Below, piece by piece: positions 38,903 through 47,985 of a stretch of DNA of 64,000 bases. How positions within the stretch are numbered: position 1 is the stretch's first letter; every line of letters starts with the position of its first letter. The notes below the pieces were generated by a model, which saw only the letters and a program-made list of their open reading frames with translations, was not told the DNA's origin and did no database searches. Source of the DNA: Marinicauda pacifica (GTDB lineage: Bacteria > Pseudomonadota > Alphaproteobacteria > Caulobacterales > Maricaulaceae). The stretch lies in the NCBI RefSeq assembly GCF_004793635.1, contig NZ_SRXV01000005.1, positions 47,086-111,085 of the forward strand, in the 5' to 3' direction. The position numbers were made by a program, and so were the translations under genes.

Positions 38903-40860
38903 GAGTTCGCCCCCCGGGCCGCTGTCTCACCCGCTACGCGCCGGCGCTGGACCACGCGGCCCGCCGCGCGGGCATAGAGCGCGCATCCTCCGCCCAGCAC
39001 GATCATGAAGGCCCCGAGGCCCAGCGCCCAGATCATCGGGTGGAAGGCCAGCCGGATCTCGTAGCCGACGCGCCCGTCGGGCTGCAGGCGCGGTTCGCCG
39101 ATCGCCGCGTAGAAATCTCCGCTCAGCCGGGTGCGGATGGCGACTTCGCGCGTGTTCTGGTCGGCGGCTGGATAGTAACGGCGTTCCGGCTGCAGGATGC
39201 CGCCGCGCTCCAGGCGCAGCGTGGCTCGGTCGGCGAGATAATTCTGTCCGTCCGCGCGGTGCACGTCTTCCAGCGTCACGGTATGGCCGGCATGGGTCAG
39301 GCTCTCGCCGGGAACCAGGGCCCGCGTCAGTTCCGGCGGGCGGCTCGCATCGGCGGCAGCGCCCAGCGCGATGAAGCCCACGCCGGCATGGGCGAGCGCC
39401 CGGCCGGCCACCGCAAACTTGAGGGCTCGCGTGCGCGCGGCGGGCAATGCGCCGACCGCATCCATCGCCGCTCCGCCCAGCACCCACAGCCCGAGCGCGC
39501 CGCCGATCACCGCCAGGACCGGCGCGCCCATCCAGATCAGCACGCCGCCGCCAATCGCGACCGGCAGAAGCAGGAGCGCGGCGCGCATCTGCGCCAGTCC
39601 GGCGCGCGCGCCGCCATTGGCCCAGGGCAGGAAGGGGGCCAGCGGCAGGAGCACCAGCGCCGCGATCATCAGCGGTGTCGCGGTGGCGTTGAAATAGGGC
39701 GGACCGACCGAGACCGCGGCCCCGCCGCTCATATCCAGGATCAGCGGATAGACCGTGCCGACCAGCACCACGCCGGCGCTGGCCGCCAGTAGCAAATTGT
39801 TCGCGCCGATGAAGGCTTCCCGGCTGGTCGGCTCGAAGCCCTCGCCTTCGCCCAGCGATCCGGCCCGCAGGGCAAACAGCGCAAAGCCGCCAACCGCGGC
39901 GCTTGCCAGCATGCCGAGAATCCAGACGCCGCGTTCGGGGTCGAGCGCGAAGGCATGAACCGAGGTCAGCACACCGGAGCGCACCAGGAAGGCGCCCAGC
40001 GTGGACAGGATGAAGGCCAGCAGCGCCAGGAAGACCGTCCAGCCGGGGAAGGCGCCGCGTTTTTCCGTCGCGATGGCCGAGTGGATCAGCGCCGCGCCCA
40101 GCAGCCACGGCATGAAGCTGGCGTTCTCGACCGGGTCCCAGAACCACCAGCCGCCCCAGCCAAGTTCGTAATACGCCCACCAGGCGCCCAGCGCGATGCC
40201 GGCTGTCAACGCGGTCCAGGCCGCGAGCGCGAAGGGCCGCAGCGCTGCGCCCAGCGCGCGCCCGGGCGTCTTCTCGATCAGCCCTGCCGCCGCAATCGCG
40301 AAGGCCGAGGACAATCCTACATAGCCGACATAAAGCAGCGGCGGATGCACCGCGAGCGCGGGATCCTGAAGGATCGGATTGAGGTCGGCGCCCTGCACCG
40401 GCGCGGGCAGCAGCCGGTCGAACGGGTTGGAGGCGAACGCCAGGAAGCTGAAAAAGAGAAGCTGGAGGATGGCCTGCACACTGACCGCACGCAGGCGCAG
40501 CGCCGGATCGGCCGGACCCACGCGCGAGATCGCCAGGCCGAACAGGCCCAGCATCAGGCACCAGAGCAGCATCGAGCCTTCATGCCCGCCCCAGGCGGCC
40601 GCGACCTTGTACAGCAGTGGCTTGTCGATATGGGAATGGCCCGCCACGTAGGCGATCGAGAAATCGGACTGCAAAAAGGCGACGATCAACAGCGCAAAGG
40701 CGGTACCGGCAGACACGACCACCGCAACGACCGCAAGGCGTCCGGCTTCGGCAAAGCCCCCGCTCCCGCCCCGGGACGCGCCCTTCCAGGCAAAGACGAG
40801 CTGGGCGAAAGAGGCCGCCAGCGCCAGCGCGATCAGGAAGCGGCCAAGTTCAGCAATCAT
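38899..40860 (-). CDS. ccmF: Haem lyase CcmF
   Basis: 653 residues with ~15 hydrophobic segments. The haem-handling WWD motif is visible as WGGWWFWDPVENASFMPWLL (~residues 234-253). CcmF ligates haem to apocytochrome c together with CcmH. It overlaps ccmE by 4 bp upstream and ccmH by 4 bp downstream. Confidence 0.96.
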   Translation of the reverse strand: MIAELGRFLIALALAASFAQLVFAWKGASRGGSGGFAEAGRLAVVAVVVSAGTAFALLIVAFLQSDFSIAYVAGHSHIDKPLLYKVAAAWGGHEGSMLLWCLMLGLFGLAISRVGPADPALRLRAVSVQAILQLLFFSFLAFASNPFDRLLPAPVQGADLNPILQDPALAVHPPLLYVGYVGLSSAFAIAAAGLIEKTPGRALGAALRPFALAAWTALTAGIALGAWWAYYELGWGGWWFWDPVENASFMPWLLGAALIHSAIATEKRGAFPGWTVFLALLAFILSTLGAFLVRSGVLTSVHAFALDPERGVWILGMLASAAVGGFALFALRAGSLGEGEGFEPTSREAFIGANNLLLAASAGVVLVGTVYPLILDMSGGAAVSVGPPYFNATATPLMIAALVLLPLAPFLPWANGGARAGLAQMRAALLLLPVAIGGGVLIWMGAPVLAVIGGALGLWVLGGAAMDAVGALPAARTRALKFAVAGRALAHAGVGFIALGAAADASRPPELTRALVPGESLTHAGHTVTLEDVHRADGQNYLADRATLRLERGGILQPERRYYPAADQNTREVAIRTRLSGDFYAAIGEPRLQPDGRVGYEIRLAFHPMIWALGLGAFMIVLGGGCALYARAAGRVVQRRRVAGETAARGANS

Positions 40861-41357
40861 GATCCCTCACCGCTCGTTTCAGGCTGGGGCGGGCGGTATT
40901 CATAGCCGCTGGAGCGCGCCGCGCCGGGCTCTTCCCACATCCCGTTTTCCCTCAGCGCATCGGCGACCTCGGGCGGCATGTAGGTCTCGTCGTGCTTGGC
41001 CAGCACGGTAGAGGCGTGAAACACACCCTCCCCGTCAAAGCTGCCCTCGGCGACAATGCCCTGCCCCTCGCGGAACAGGTCGGGCAGCGAGCCGCGATAG
41101 ATCACGCGCAGATCTGCCCCGCCATCGGTCACCGAAAAATTCGCGCCGCCTTCCGCCGGGCGGTCGACCGACCCTTCCACCACCAGGCCACCCACACGGA
41201 TATGCTGGCCGGGCGCCGGCGGGCTCTCCGCGATGTCGCTGGGCGCATAGAAGAAGACCATCGTGTCGCGCAGGGCCAGGCTGGCCAGCCCGGCCGCTCC
41301 GGCCAGCACCACGGCGGCCGCGCCGATAATCCAGAGGCGGCGTTTCGATTTGCGCAT
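40857..41357 (-). CDS. ccmE: Haem chaperone CcmE
   Basis: 166 residues. N-terminal TM (~8-28) after a basic start, then the OB-fold with GLVVEGSVDRP and DLRVIYRGSLPDLFREGQGIVAEG, and the covalent haem site HDETY (the HxxxY motif, ~128-132). CcmE accepts haem from CcmABCD and passes it to CcmF. It overlaps ccmF and touches ccmI. Confidence 0.96.
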   Translation of the reverse strand: MRKSKRRLWIIGAAAVVLAGAAGLASLALRDTMVFFYAPSDIAESPPAPGQHIRVGGLVVEGSVDRPAEGGANFSVTDGGADLRVIYRGSLPDLFREGQGIVAEGSFDGEGVFHASTVLAKHDETYMPPEVADALRENGMWEEPGAARSSGYEYRPPQPETSGEGS

Positions 41358-42337
41358 CAGCGCGTCTCCTCGTCTTGCTGCGCGCCGGACACCGGCACCA
41401 GGCCCAGCGCACGCGCGAGCGCGGACAGCATGACCCGGCGCGGCTCGCTGTCGAAGTTTGACTGGGCTTGCGCCAGGCTCGCCAGGGCCGCCTCGCGCTG
41501 ACCGGACGTGGCGCGGGCGCGGACCAGAGTCATCCAGCCGGAAAAATCGTCGGGATTTTCGTCCAGCCGGGCCTGGAGACGATCCACCATGGCCGCGACC
41601 ATCGCCTCCGCCTCGCCGGGGTCCAGGTCGGCAAACGGAGCCTCGCCCGCGGCTTCGCCCCCAGCGCCGAGCGCCGGGCCGGCGCTGGGACGCGACAGAA
41701 GGTCCGCCGCACGCGCGGCGATTGCGCCGCGGAAGGGGTCGCCGGGTTCAAGCTGGGCGATGATCGCGCCCCAATAGCGCGCCGCCGCCTCGCGGTCACC
41801 ATCCTGATAGGCTCGCAGGCCAAGGAAGAAGGCCGGCTCGGGCAATGCCGGATCGAGTTCGTACGCGCGCTCGAACGCGCGCGATGCCGCAGGCGTGACC
41901 TCGCCTTCGTTCAGCGTGACCAGCGTTTGGCCCAGATCGGACAGGGTGCGCGCGCTTTCCTCGATACGCAGGGCGCGCTCCAGCACCGAGACCGCTTCCA
42001 GCTCGCGTTCGGTGGCGGCCAGCAGACGGCCGAGCATGGCCAGCGCCTGTGTATTGTCCGGCTCTCGCCGAACCAGCGCGCGCAGGCGCTCTTCCTGTTC
42101 TTCCAGGGTAAGGGTCGACGGATCGGCCTCGATCAGCCGGGCGACCGTCGCGCTGTGCGGCTGTCCGGGCTCGCCCGGCTCGGCGCCGGGGAAGTAGATC
42201 ATGAAGGCGGCAAGCGCGATCGCGCCCGTGGTCACGAGGGCAATCGGGGCACCGTGCTTTTCGCGCGCCAGCGGGCGGGCGATGAACAGGCCGGCGATCA
42301 CGGCGATCAGCGCGGCAAGACTGGCAAAAACGATCAT
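41357..42337 (-). CDS. ccmI: Cytochrome c maturation protein CcmI
   Basis: 326 residues. Two N-terminal TMs (~3-20 and ~33-52) and TPR-like helical repeats (LLAATERELEAVSVLERAL; AFERAYELDPALPEPAFFLGL) that bind the C-terminus of apocytochrome c. Ccm order I-E-F-H is normal for alphaproteobacteria. Its stop overlaps the ccmE start by one base (TGATG), and its start overlaps the methyltransferase gene by 4 bp. Confidence 0.93.
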   Translation of the reverse strand: MIVFASLAALIAVIAGLFIARPLAREKHGAPIALVTTGAIALAAFMIYFPGAEPGEPGQPHSATVARLIEADPSTLTLEEQEERLRALVRREPDNTQALAMLGRLLAATERELEAVSVLERALRIEESARTLSDLGQTLVTLNEGEVTPAASRAFERAYELDPALPEPAFFLGLRAYQDGDREAAARYWGAIIAQLEPGDPFRGAIAARAADLLSRPSAGPALGAGGEAAGEAPFADLDPGEAEAMVAAMVDRLQARLDENPDDFSGWMTLVRARATSGQREAALASLAQAQSNFDSEPRRVMLSALARALGLVPVSGAQQDEETR

Positions 42338-42990
42338 TGCCCGGCCCTGCGTTCAAAGCTGAGGAGCAGGTTGTTGGCCGGCATTTGCACGCGTTCGGTC
42401 CGGTCGAAGCCGGACCGGGCGGCCAGCGCGTCCACGGCATCGATCGCGCGCACGCCCCAGGCGGGGTCGCGCCCTCTCAGGCTCTGGTCGAACTCGATAT
42501 TGGACGGCGCGCTGCGTGCGCCCTCCAGGAACGGGCCGTAGAGATGCAGCCGCTGGCCAGCGTCGAGCAGGCGCGCCGCGCCGGAAAACAATCCCTCCGC
42601 CGCCGGCCAGGGCGCGATATGGATCATGTTGGCGCAGAACACCGCATCGACGGGTCCGACAGGCTCGATCCAGTCCGCAGTGCTCACATCCAGCGCCAGA
42701 GCCGGATTCATCCGGCCGCCGGCCTCGCGCGCCCAGTCGTCGGTGCTTGCCCGCGAGACGGCATCGGGATCGCTTGGGATCCAGCTCAGGTCAGGGCGCC
42801 GCGACACGCAGGCCAGCGCGTGCTCACCCGTTCCGCTGGCGATTTCCAGAACGCGCGCACCGTGCGGCAGGCGCTCGGCCAGACATTCGGCGATCGCTTC
42901 GCGGTTGCGGGCCGCGCTGGGCGAGGACAGACGCGCCCCGGCGACGTCGCGATCTTCCAGAGCAATCGGTTTGGCAGGCTGATCGGTCAT
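42334..42990 (-). CDS. DUF938 SAM-dependent methyltransferase
   Basis: 218 residues from ATG 42990 (ATG 43011 possible). SAM-binding glycine motif LEIASGTGEHA (~50-60), then an acidic loop, and the family block NMIHIAPWPAAEGLFSGAARLL, as in DUF938 proteins, whose substrate is not established. It is translationally coupled to ccmI by a 4-bp overlap, so it travels with cytochrome c maturation, possibly by chance. Confidence 0.85.
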   Translation of the reverse strand: MTDQPAKPIALEDRDVAGARLSSPSAARNREAIAECLAERLPHGARVLEIASGTGEHALACVSRRPDLSWIPSDPDAVSRASTDDWAREAGGRMNPALALDVSTADWIEPVGPVDAVFCANMIHIAPWPAAEGLFSGAARLLDAGQRLHLYGPFLEGARSAPSNIEFDQSLRGRDPAWGVRAIDAVDALAARSGFDRTERVQMPANNLLLSFERRAGQ

Positions 42991-43031
42991 GGCGCGATAG
43001 ATAGTCGCCAAAGCGCCCGGTTTGAAGGAAA

Positions 43032-44363
43032 TTACGCGGCTTTGGCTGCGGCACCGCGGCGCAGGAGGACAGCCGCCGCCTTGCCCTCGCCCAGAGAGGT
43101 CATCAGCAAGGCCACCGCCTCAAGACGCGTCTGCGCCTTGTCTTGCAGGTCTTGGTCCTTGACGCGCAGCTGGTTGAGCAGGTGACCGCCCAGCTCTTCG
43201 AGGCGTCCCTGCAGCCCCGTGAGCAATTGCTGGTGCGCGCCGCCGGCCGCCGCCCGGGCCGCATCATCCTTCGTCGCCAGAAGGAAGCGGGCCAGCGACT
43301 GTGCCTCGGTAAACGCCTCGCTGCCCGGCTGCGGCACCTGCGTCATCCGCGCCGCGCGTTCCGACTTGGGTGCGGCGATCAGCGGTTCGAACGCCTTGCG
43401 CGTGCGCTCGTGATGGCGCTCCATCTGGCTGGACGCGCGATTGCGCAACTCAACCAGCTTCTGGCCCCAGGGGCCATCCTTGCGGATCCCGATCTCGCGG
43501 GTCATCCCCACCGTGATGGCGGCGAAATTGCTCAGCGCCTGCGTGGCCGCATCCGCCTCTGCTTCCGTTTTCGGACTTTGCGCGAACCCGGCCAGGAAGT
43601 GCCCGGCATCCAGCAGCAGCGCCTCGCCAATCCCGCTCATGTCGGTACGCGACAACAGGAAGTCGTCGCCGCGCTTGCCGATGCGTTCGAAGGCGCGAAG
43701 TATCCGCCAGGGCCGCGTCAGGCGCGCCATCACGAAGTAGAGAAACCAGGCGCCGGCATCGGGATCGGCTTCCGCTGCCGTTTCGTAGCGGTCGCGCAGA
43801 TCGGCCGACAGCGTGTCGGAGATTTCCCCGATCTGTTCGGGCAGGCCCTCCAGCGCCGTACGCAAGGCCGGGGCCGCGCGCAGGATGACCGCAATATCGC
43901 GAACGGAGTCAAAATCGCGCACGCCGAGCCGGGCCTTCAGCCGCTTGGCCTCGCGCGGCTCGTCCTTCACCGCCGCGACCGCATCCAGGATGCGTCCCGC
44001 AACCCGCACGCGGGCCTCGTCCAGCCGTCCGGCTTCATCCTTGAAGACGTCGGCGGCCACAGCCCGCGACTGTTCAGCCGCCTCGGGATCGAGCGTTTCG
44101 TCGATCCAGTGCCAGAGCGCCTCGAGAATGGCCGGAGGCGCATAGGCGAGCGAGGGCCGCGTGGTTTCCGGATCGTGGCTCAAAGGGGCAAGCGGCGCAA
44201 AAAAGCGTTTGCGCGCGGAGACTTCCGGGTCGGTCGAGCAATACTCGATCAGCCGGGCAAGTGCCGGGTCGGCATGACGTGCCGTCTCCGCCAACCGGTT
44301 CGAGGCATCGCCTGGAAAGGCGGCCAGCATGGCCCGGAGCTTTTCAAGTTTCGCTGGCGTCAC
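43032..44363 (-). CDS. Conserved hypothetical helical protein
   Basis: 443 residues, predicted nearly all helical, no signal peptide or TM. Recognisable but unassigned stretches: LARLIEYCSTDPEVSARKRFF, YAPPAILEALWHWIDETL and FLYFVMARLTRPWRILRAFERIGKR. The C-terminal ~150 residues contain long amphipathic helices of coiled-coil type (RLEELGGHLLNQLRVKDQDLQDKAQTRL as a span). I do not recognise the family. It sits between ccm genes and a two-component system with no overlap. Confidence 0.72.
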   Translation of the reverse strand: MTPAKLEKLRAMLAAFPGDASNRLAETARHADPALARLIEYCSTDPEVSARKRFFAPLAPLSHDPETTRPSLAYAPPAILEALWHWIDETLDPEAAEQSRAVAADVFKDEAGRLDEARVRVAGRILDAVAAVKDEPREAKRLKARLGVRDFDSVRDIAVILRAAPALRTALEGLPEQIGEISDTLSADLRDRYETAAEADPDAGAWFLYFVMARLTRPWRILRAFERIGKRGDDFLLSRTDMSGIGEALLLDAGHFLAGFAQSPKTEAEADAATQALSNFAAITVGMTREIGIRKDGPWGQKLVELRNRASSQMERHHERTRKAFEPLIAAPKSERAARMTQVPQPGSEAFTEAQSLARFLLATKDDAARAAAGGAHQQLLTGLQGRLEELGGHLLNQLRVKDQDLQDKAQTRLEAVALLMTSLGEGKAAAVLLRRGAAAKAA

Positions 44364-44420
44364 AGCGCAGGTCGCCTCACCAACATTGCAAAGAACCCTA
44401 TAAGTATCGCCTGATTAGCG

Positions 44421-45835
44421 TTAACGCGGCGTTTCCCGTATCTGGCGCGCCTGCGGCAGGATCAGCCGCGCGCACAGTCCGCCCAGCGTGCCGGTCTCCA
44501 GCACCAGCGTGCCGCCATAGGCCTTGGCCAGGTCGGTCACGATCGCCAGCCCCAGCCCGGTCCCCGGCGCCTGTTCATCGAGGCGCACCCCGCGGCCCAG
44601 CACGGCCTGACGCTCGGCCTCGGACAGTCCGGGCCCGTCATCCTCGATGCGGATTTCGATCTGGCCGGCTTCACCTTGTCCGGCGCGGATGCGTACGCGC
44701 CGCTCGGCCCATTTGCACGCGTTTTCCAGAAGATTGCCCACCAGTTCCTCGAGGTCCTGGCGCTCGCCCCGGAACAGCAGAGTCTCGGTCAGTTCCACCT
44801 CGATCTCGACGCCCTTGCGCCGATGAATCTTTTCCAGCGTCCGGCTCAGATCCTCGACGACCGGCGTCACCGGCGTGCGTGCGCCGATGGCCCGGGCATT
44901 CGCCGCAGCGCGGGCACGGCGCAGATGGTGTTCGACCTGGGCGGCCATGGCATCGGACTGGCGCCGGACGAGCTCGGCAAGCGGCCCATCCGCGTTCCGG
45001 GCCTCGTTGGACAGGACCGTGATCGGGGTCTTGAGCGCATGGGCCAGATTGCCGACGTGGGTCCGGGCGCGCTCGACCACTTCGCGCGAATGATCCACCA
45101 GCGCGTTCAGCTCTCCGGCCAGCGGCATCAGCTCGGCCGGGTAAGCGCCGGTGATCCGCTCGCTCTGCCCGTCGCGCACTGCCCCGACGGCCCGGCCCAT
45201 CCGGAAAACCGGCGCCAGGCTGACGCGGACCTGGATCAGGATGCCCGCCACGAGCGCCAGGGCGAACGCAGTAAACAGGCCGAGTGACAGAAGTGCGAAC
45301 TCGAAGACCCGGCGGTCCGCGGCCCGCCTGTCCTCGCCGACGGCGACCAGAATGGGCTGGTCCAGCCCGCTGATCTCGATGGCCCGCAGGAACAGGCGCA
45401 AGGGCTCCTCATTGGGACCCTTGGCCGACCCGGTTATGCCCTGCCCGCGGCGCGCCAGGGCCCGGTCCCGCAGCGAATCCGGGATGGCCAGGCTCTCGTC
45501 CCAGAGCGAGCGCGAGCGCAGCGTCCGCTCAGGATCCGCTGCCTCTGCGGGGGCAATCTGCCAGTAGCGGCCGGAGAATATCTGCCCGTAGCGGGTGTCG
45601 GCGGGCGGACGCACGAGCCCCAGCGAGCCGTCGGTTTCCACCTCGGCGGAGACGACCAGGAACTCGCCGACATCTGACAGGCGGTTATCCAGATCGCTCA
45701 GGATGGTCTGGCGAAACAGCAAGGTGAGCGCGAGCGCGCCGACCAGCAGCAGGGCCGCAGACCAGCTGATCGCGGTCAGCGTGACCCGCCGGACCAGAGA
45801 CCCTTTTCGGGTCAGGGTTTCGCTTGGCTGTTCGT

Positions 45836-45839
<4 letters not shown>
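44421..45839 (-). CDS. PhoQ-like sensor histidine kinase
   Basis: 472 residues. TM1 (~19-42), a periplasmic domain, TM2 (~176-200), HAMP, HisKA with phospho-His ~265 (NLAHALKTPITVLSNEA, the PhoQ-type H-box), then HATPase NLLENACKWA, DDGPGLSEAE and GTGLGLAIV. Such kinases often sense divalent cations, cationic peptides or acidity. The start overlaps the response-regulator stop by 4 bp. Confidence 0.9.
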
Positions 45840-46525
<686 letters not shown>

Positions 46526-46541
46526 GAGTTTTCAGCCTTTT

Positions 46542-46877
46542 TCAGTAGCGGTTCGGCGAGCCGTGAACCTGGCTTTGCGGGACCGGTGCGCCTGTGCGCG
46601 CATCGACATAGACGTCTTCGCGCCGGTCGGGCGTGGGAAACACGCGCACCACATAGACCGGGCGCTGCCCGCCGATGAGATCGGCAATCTCGATCGAGTA
46701 GGCCGACGGGTAGCGGCGCTGCATCAACCGGTAGATCTCGGTGCCCGACATGATCTCGCCGGCCTGGCGCGCATCGCGGGCCTGGTCCGCCGAGAAGGAC
46801 GATTGCTGGGCCAGCGCCGGGGCGCAAACCCCGCCGGAGGCCAGAAGCAGTATCGATATGACAAGCGATCGGATCAT
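46542..46877 (-). CDS. Secreted PepSY-domain protein
   Basis: 111 residues from ATG 46877, which gives a clean signal peptide (LVISILLLASGGVCAPALA). The mature domain matches PepSY: IADLIGGQRPVYVVRVFPTPDRREDVYVDARTGAPV. PepSY domains often inhibit proteases or sense extracellular conditions, and small secreted PepSY genes commonly sit upstream of PhoPQ-like pairs, as here. Confidence 0.85.
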   Translation of the reverse strand: MIRSLVISILLLASGGVCAPALAQQSSFSADQARDARQAGEIMSGTEIYRLMQRRYPSAYSIEIADLIGGQRPVYVVRVFPTPDRREDVYVDARTGAPVPQSQVHGSPNRY

Positions 46878-46965
46878 GACTGACCTTATGGCCGGAGCCG
46901 GCTGAACCCCTCGTGAACATGTGTTCAGGCTAGCGTTCACCGGATATCGGAGCCGATCCGGGCCG

Positions 46966-47874
46966 CTAGCGTCTGAAACGCGCCCTCGGATCGTAACCTG
47001 TCGGCGGCGTCCATCCTTCTATAAATCTTTCAAGCTCGGGATCGTTCATGGGAATGTCGATCATCAGGCGGATGATCTGGTCGCCGCGCGTGCCGTCGCT
47101 CTTGGGCGCACCCTTGCCGCGAAGCCGCAGCAGCGCGCCCGACGTCGTGCCCTCGGGCACGCGCACCTCGACGAGGCCTTCCACCGTCGGCGCGCGCACC
47201 TTGCCGCCTTCAAGCGCTTCCTTCAGGGAGATCGGCAGGTCGACGCGGATGTCGTCGCCCTCGCGGCGGAAGAAGGGGTGGGCGCGTACATTCACTTCCA
47301 CCAGGCCCGCCCCGGCCGGACCTCCGGCCTGTCCGGGATGGCCGAGCCCTTTCAGGCGCAGCACCTGTCCGTCCTCGACGCCGGGCGGGATCGTCACCTC
47401 GACCGGCTTGCCAGACGCGAAGGCGAGGCGCTTGCGCGTCCCGGTCATGGCTTCCTCGAAGGTCACGTCGACCGGGCGCCGCACATCCTCGCCGCGGCTG
47501 GCTTGGGGGCGGCGCGCCCGCGTCCGGCCCTGACTGCCCATATCGGTGAACAGTTCGGAGAAGATATCGCCAATGTCCTCGAACTGACCGCGCGGCCCGC
47601 GCTGGCTCGCCCCCGCGCCGGGACGCGAGCGGAAGTGGTAGGCGGCGGACTCCCGTCCATCCGCATCGATCTCGCCGCGGTCGAACTGGGCGCGCTTTTC
47701 AGGATCGGACAACAGCTTGAAAGCCTGCGTGACCTGCTTGAACCGTTCCTCCGACGCCTTGTCGTCAGGACGCGCATCGGGGTGAAGCTCTTTGGCCAGC
47801 TTGCGGTACGCACGCCGGATTTCATCGGCGGAGGCGGTCCGGGGCACTCCAAGAATCGCGTAAGGGTCTTGCAT
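46966..47874 (-). CDS. DnaJ-family co-chaperone (CbpA-like, no zinc domain)
   Basis: 302 residues from ATG 47874. J-domain at ~1-65 with the HPD triad (ELHPDARPDD), a Gly/Arg-rich linker (~80-120) and the two C-terminal substrate domains with PPGVEDGQVLRLKGLGHPG. The CxxCxGxG zinc-finger repeats of DnaJ are absent, so this is CbpA/DjlA-like class II. It stimulates DnaK ATPase. It lies just past the end of the GTA cluster on the same strand. Confidence 0.9.
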   Translation of the reverse strand: MQDPYAILGVPRTASADEIRRAYRKLAKELHPDARPDDKASEERFKQVTQAFKLLSDPEKRAQFDRGEIDADGRESAAYHFRSRPGAGASQRGPRGQFEDIGDIFSELFTDMGSQGRTRARRPQASRGEDVRRPVDVTFEEAMTGTRKRLAFASGKPVEVTIPPGVEDGQVLRLKGLGHPGQAGGPAGAGLVEVNVRAHPFFRREGDDIRVDLPISLKEALEGGKVRAPTVEGLVEVRVPEGTTSGALLRLRGKGAPKSDGTRGDQIIRLMIDIPMNDPELERFIEGWTPPTGYDPRARFRR

Positions 47875-47985
47875 GTCGATCTGATAGCATCTGCCTGCGC
47901 GCATGGCGATTTCTCGCGATGCGCTGGTAAATTCGGGTCTGCTGTTCAGATGGCGCGTAAAGCCACGCCCTGCAAGCGCGCAGGA

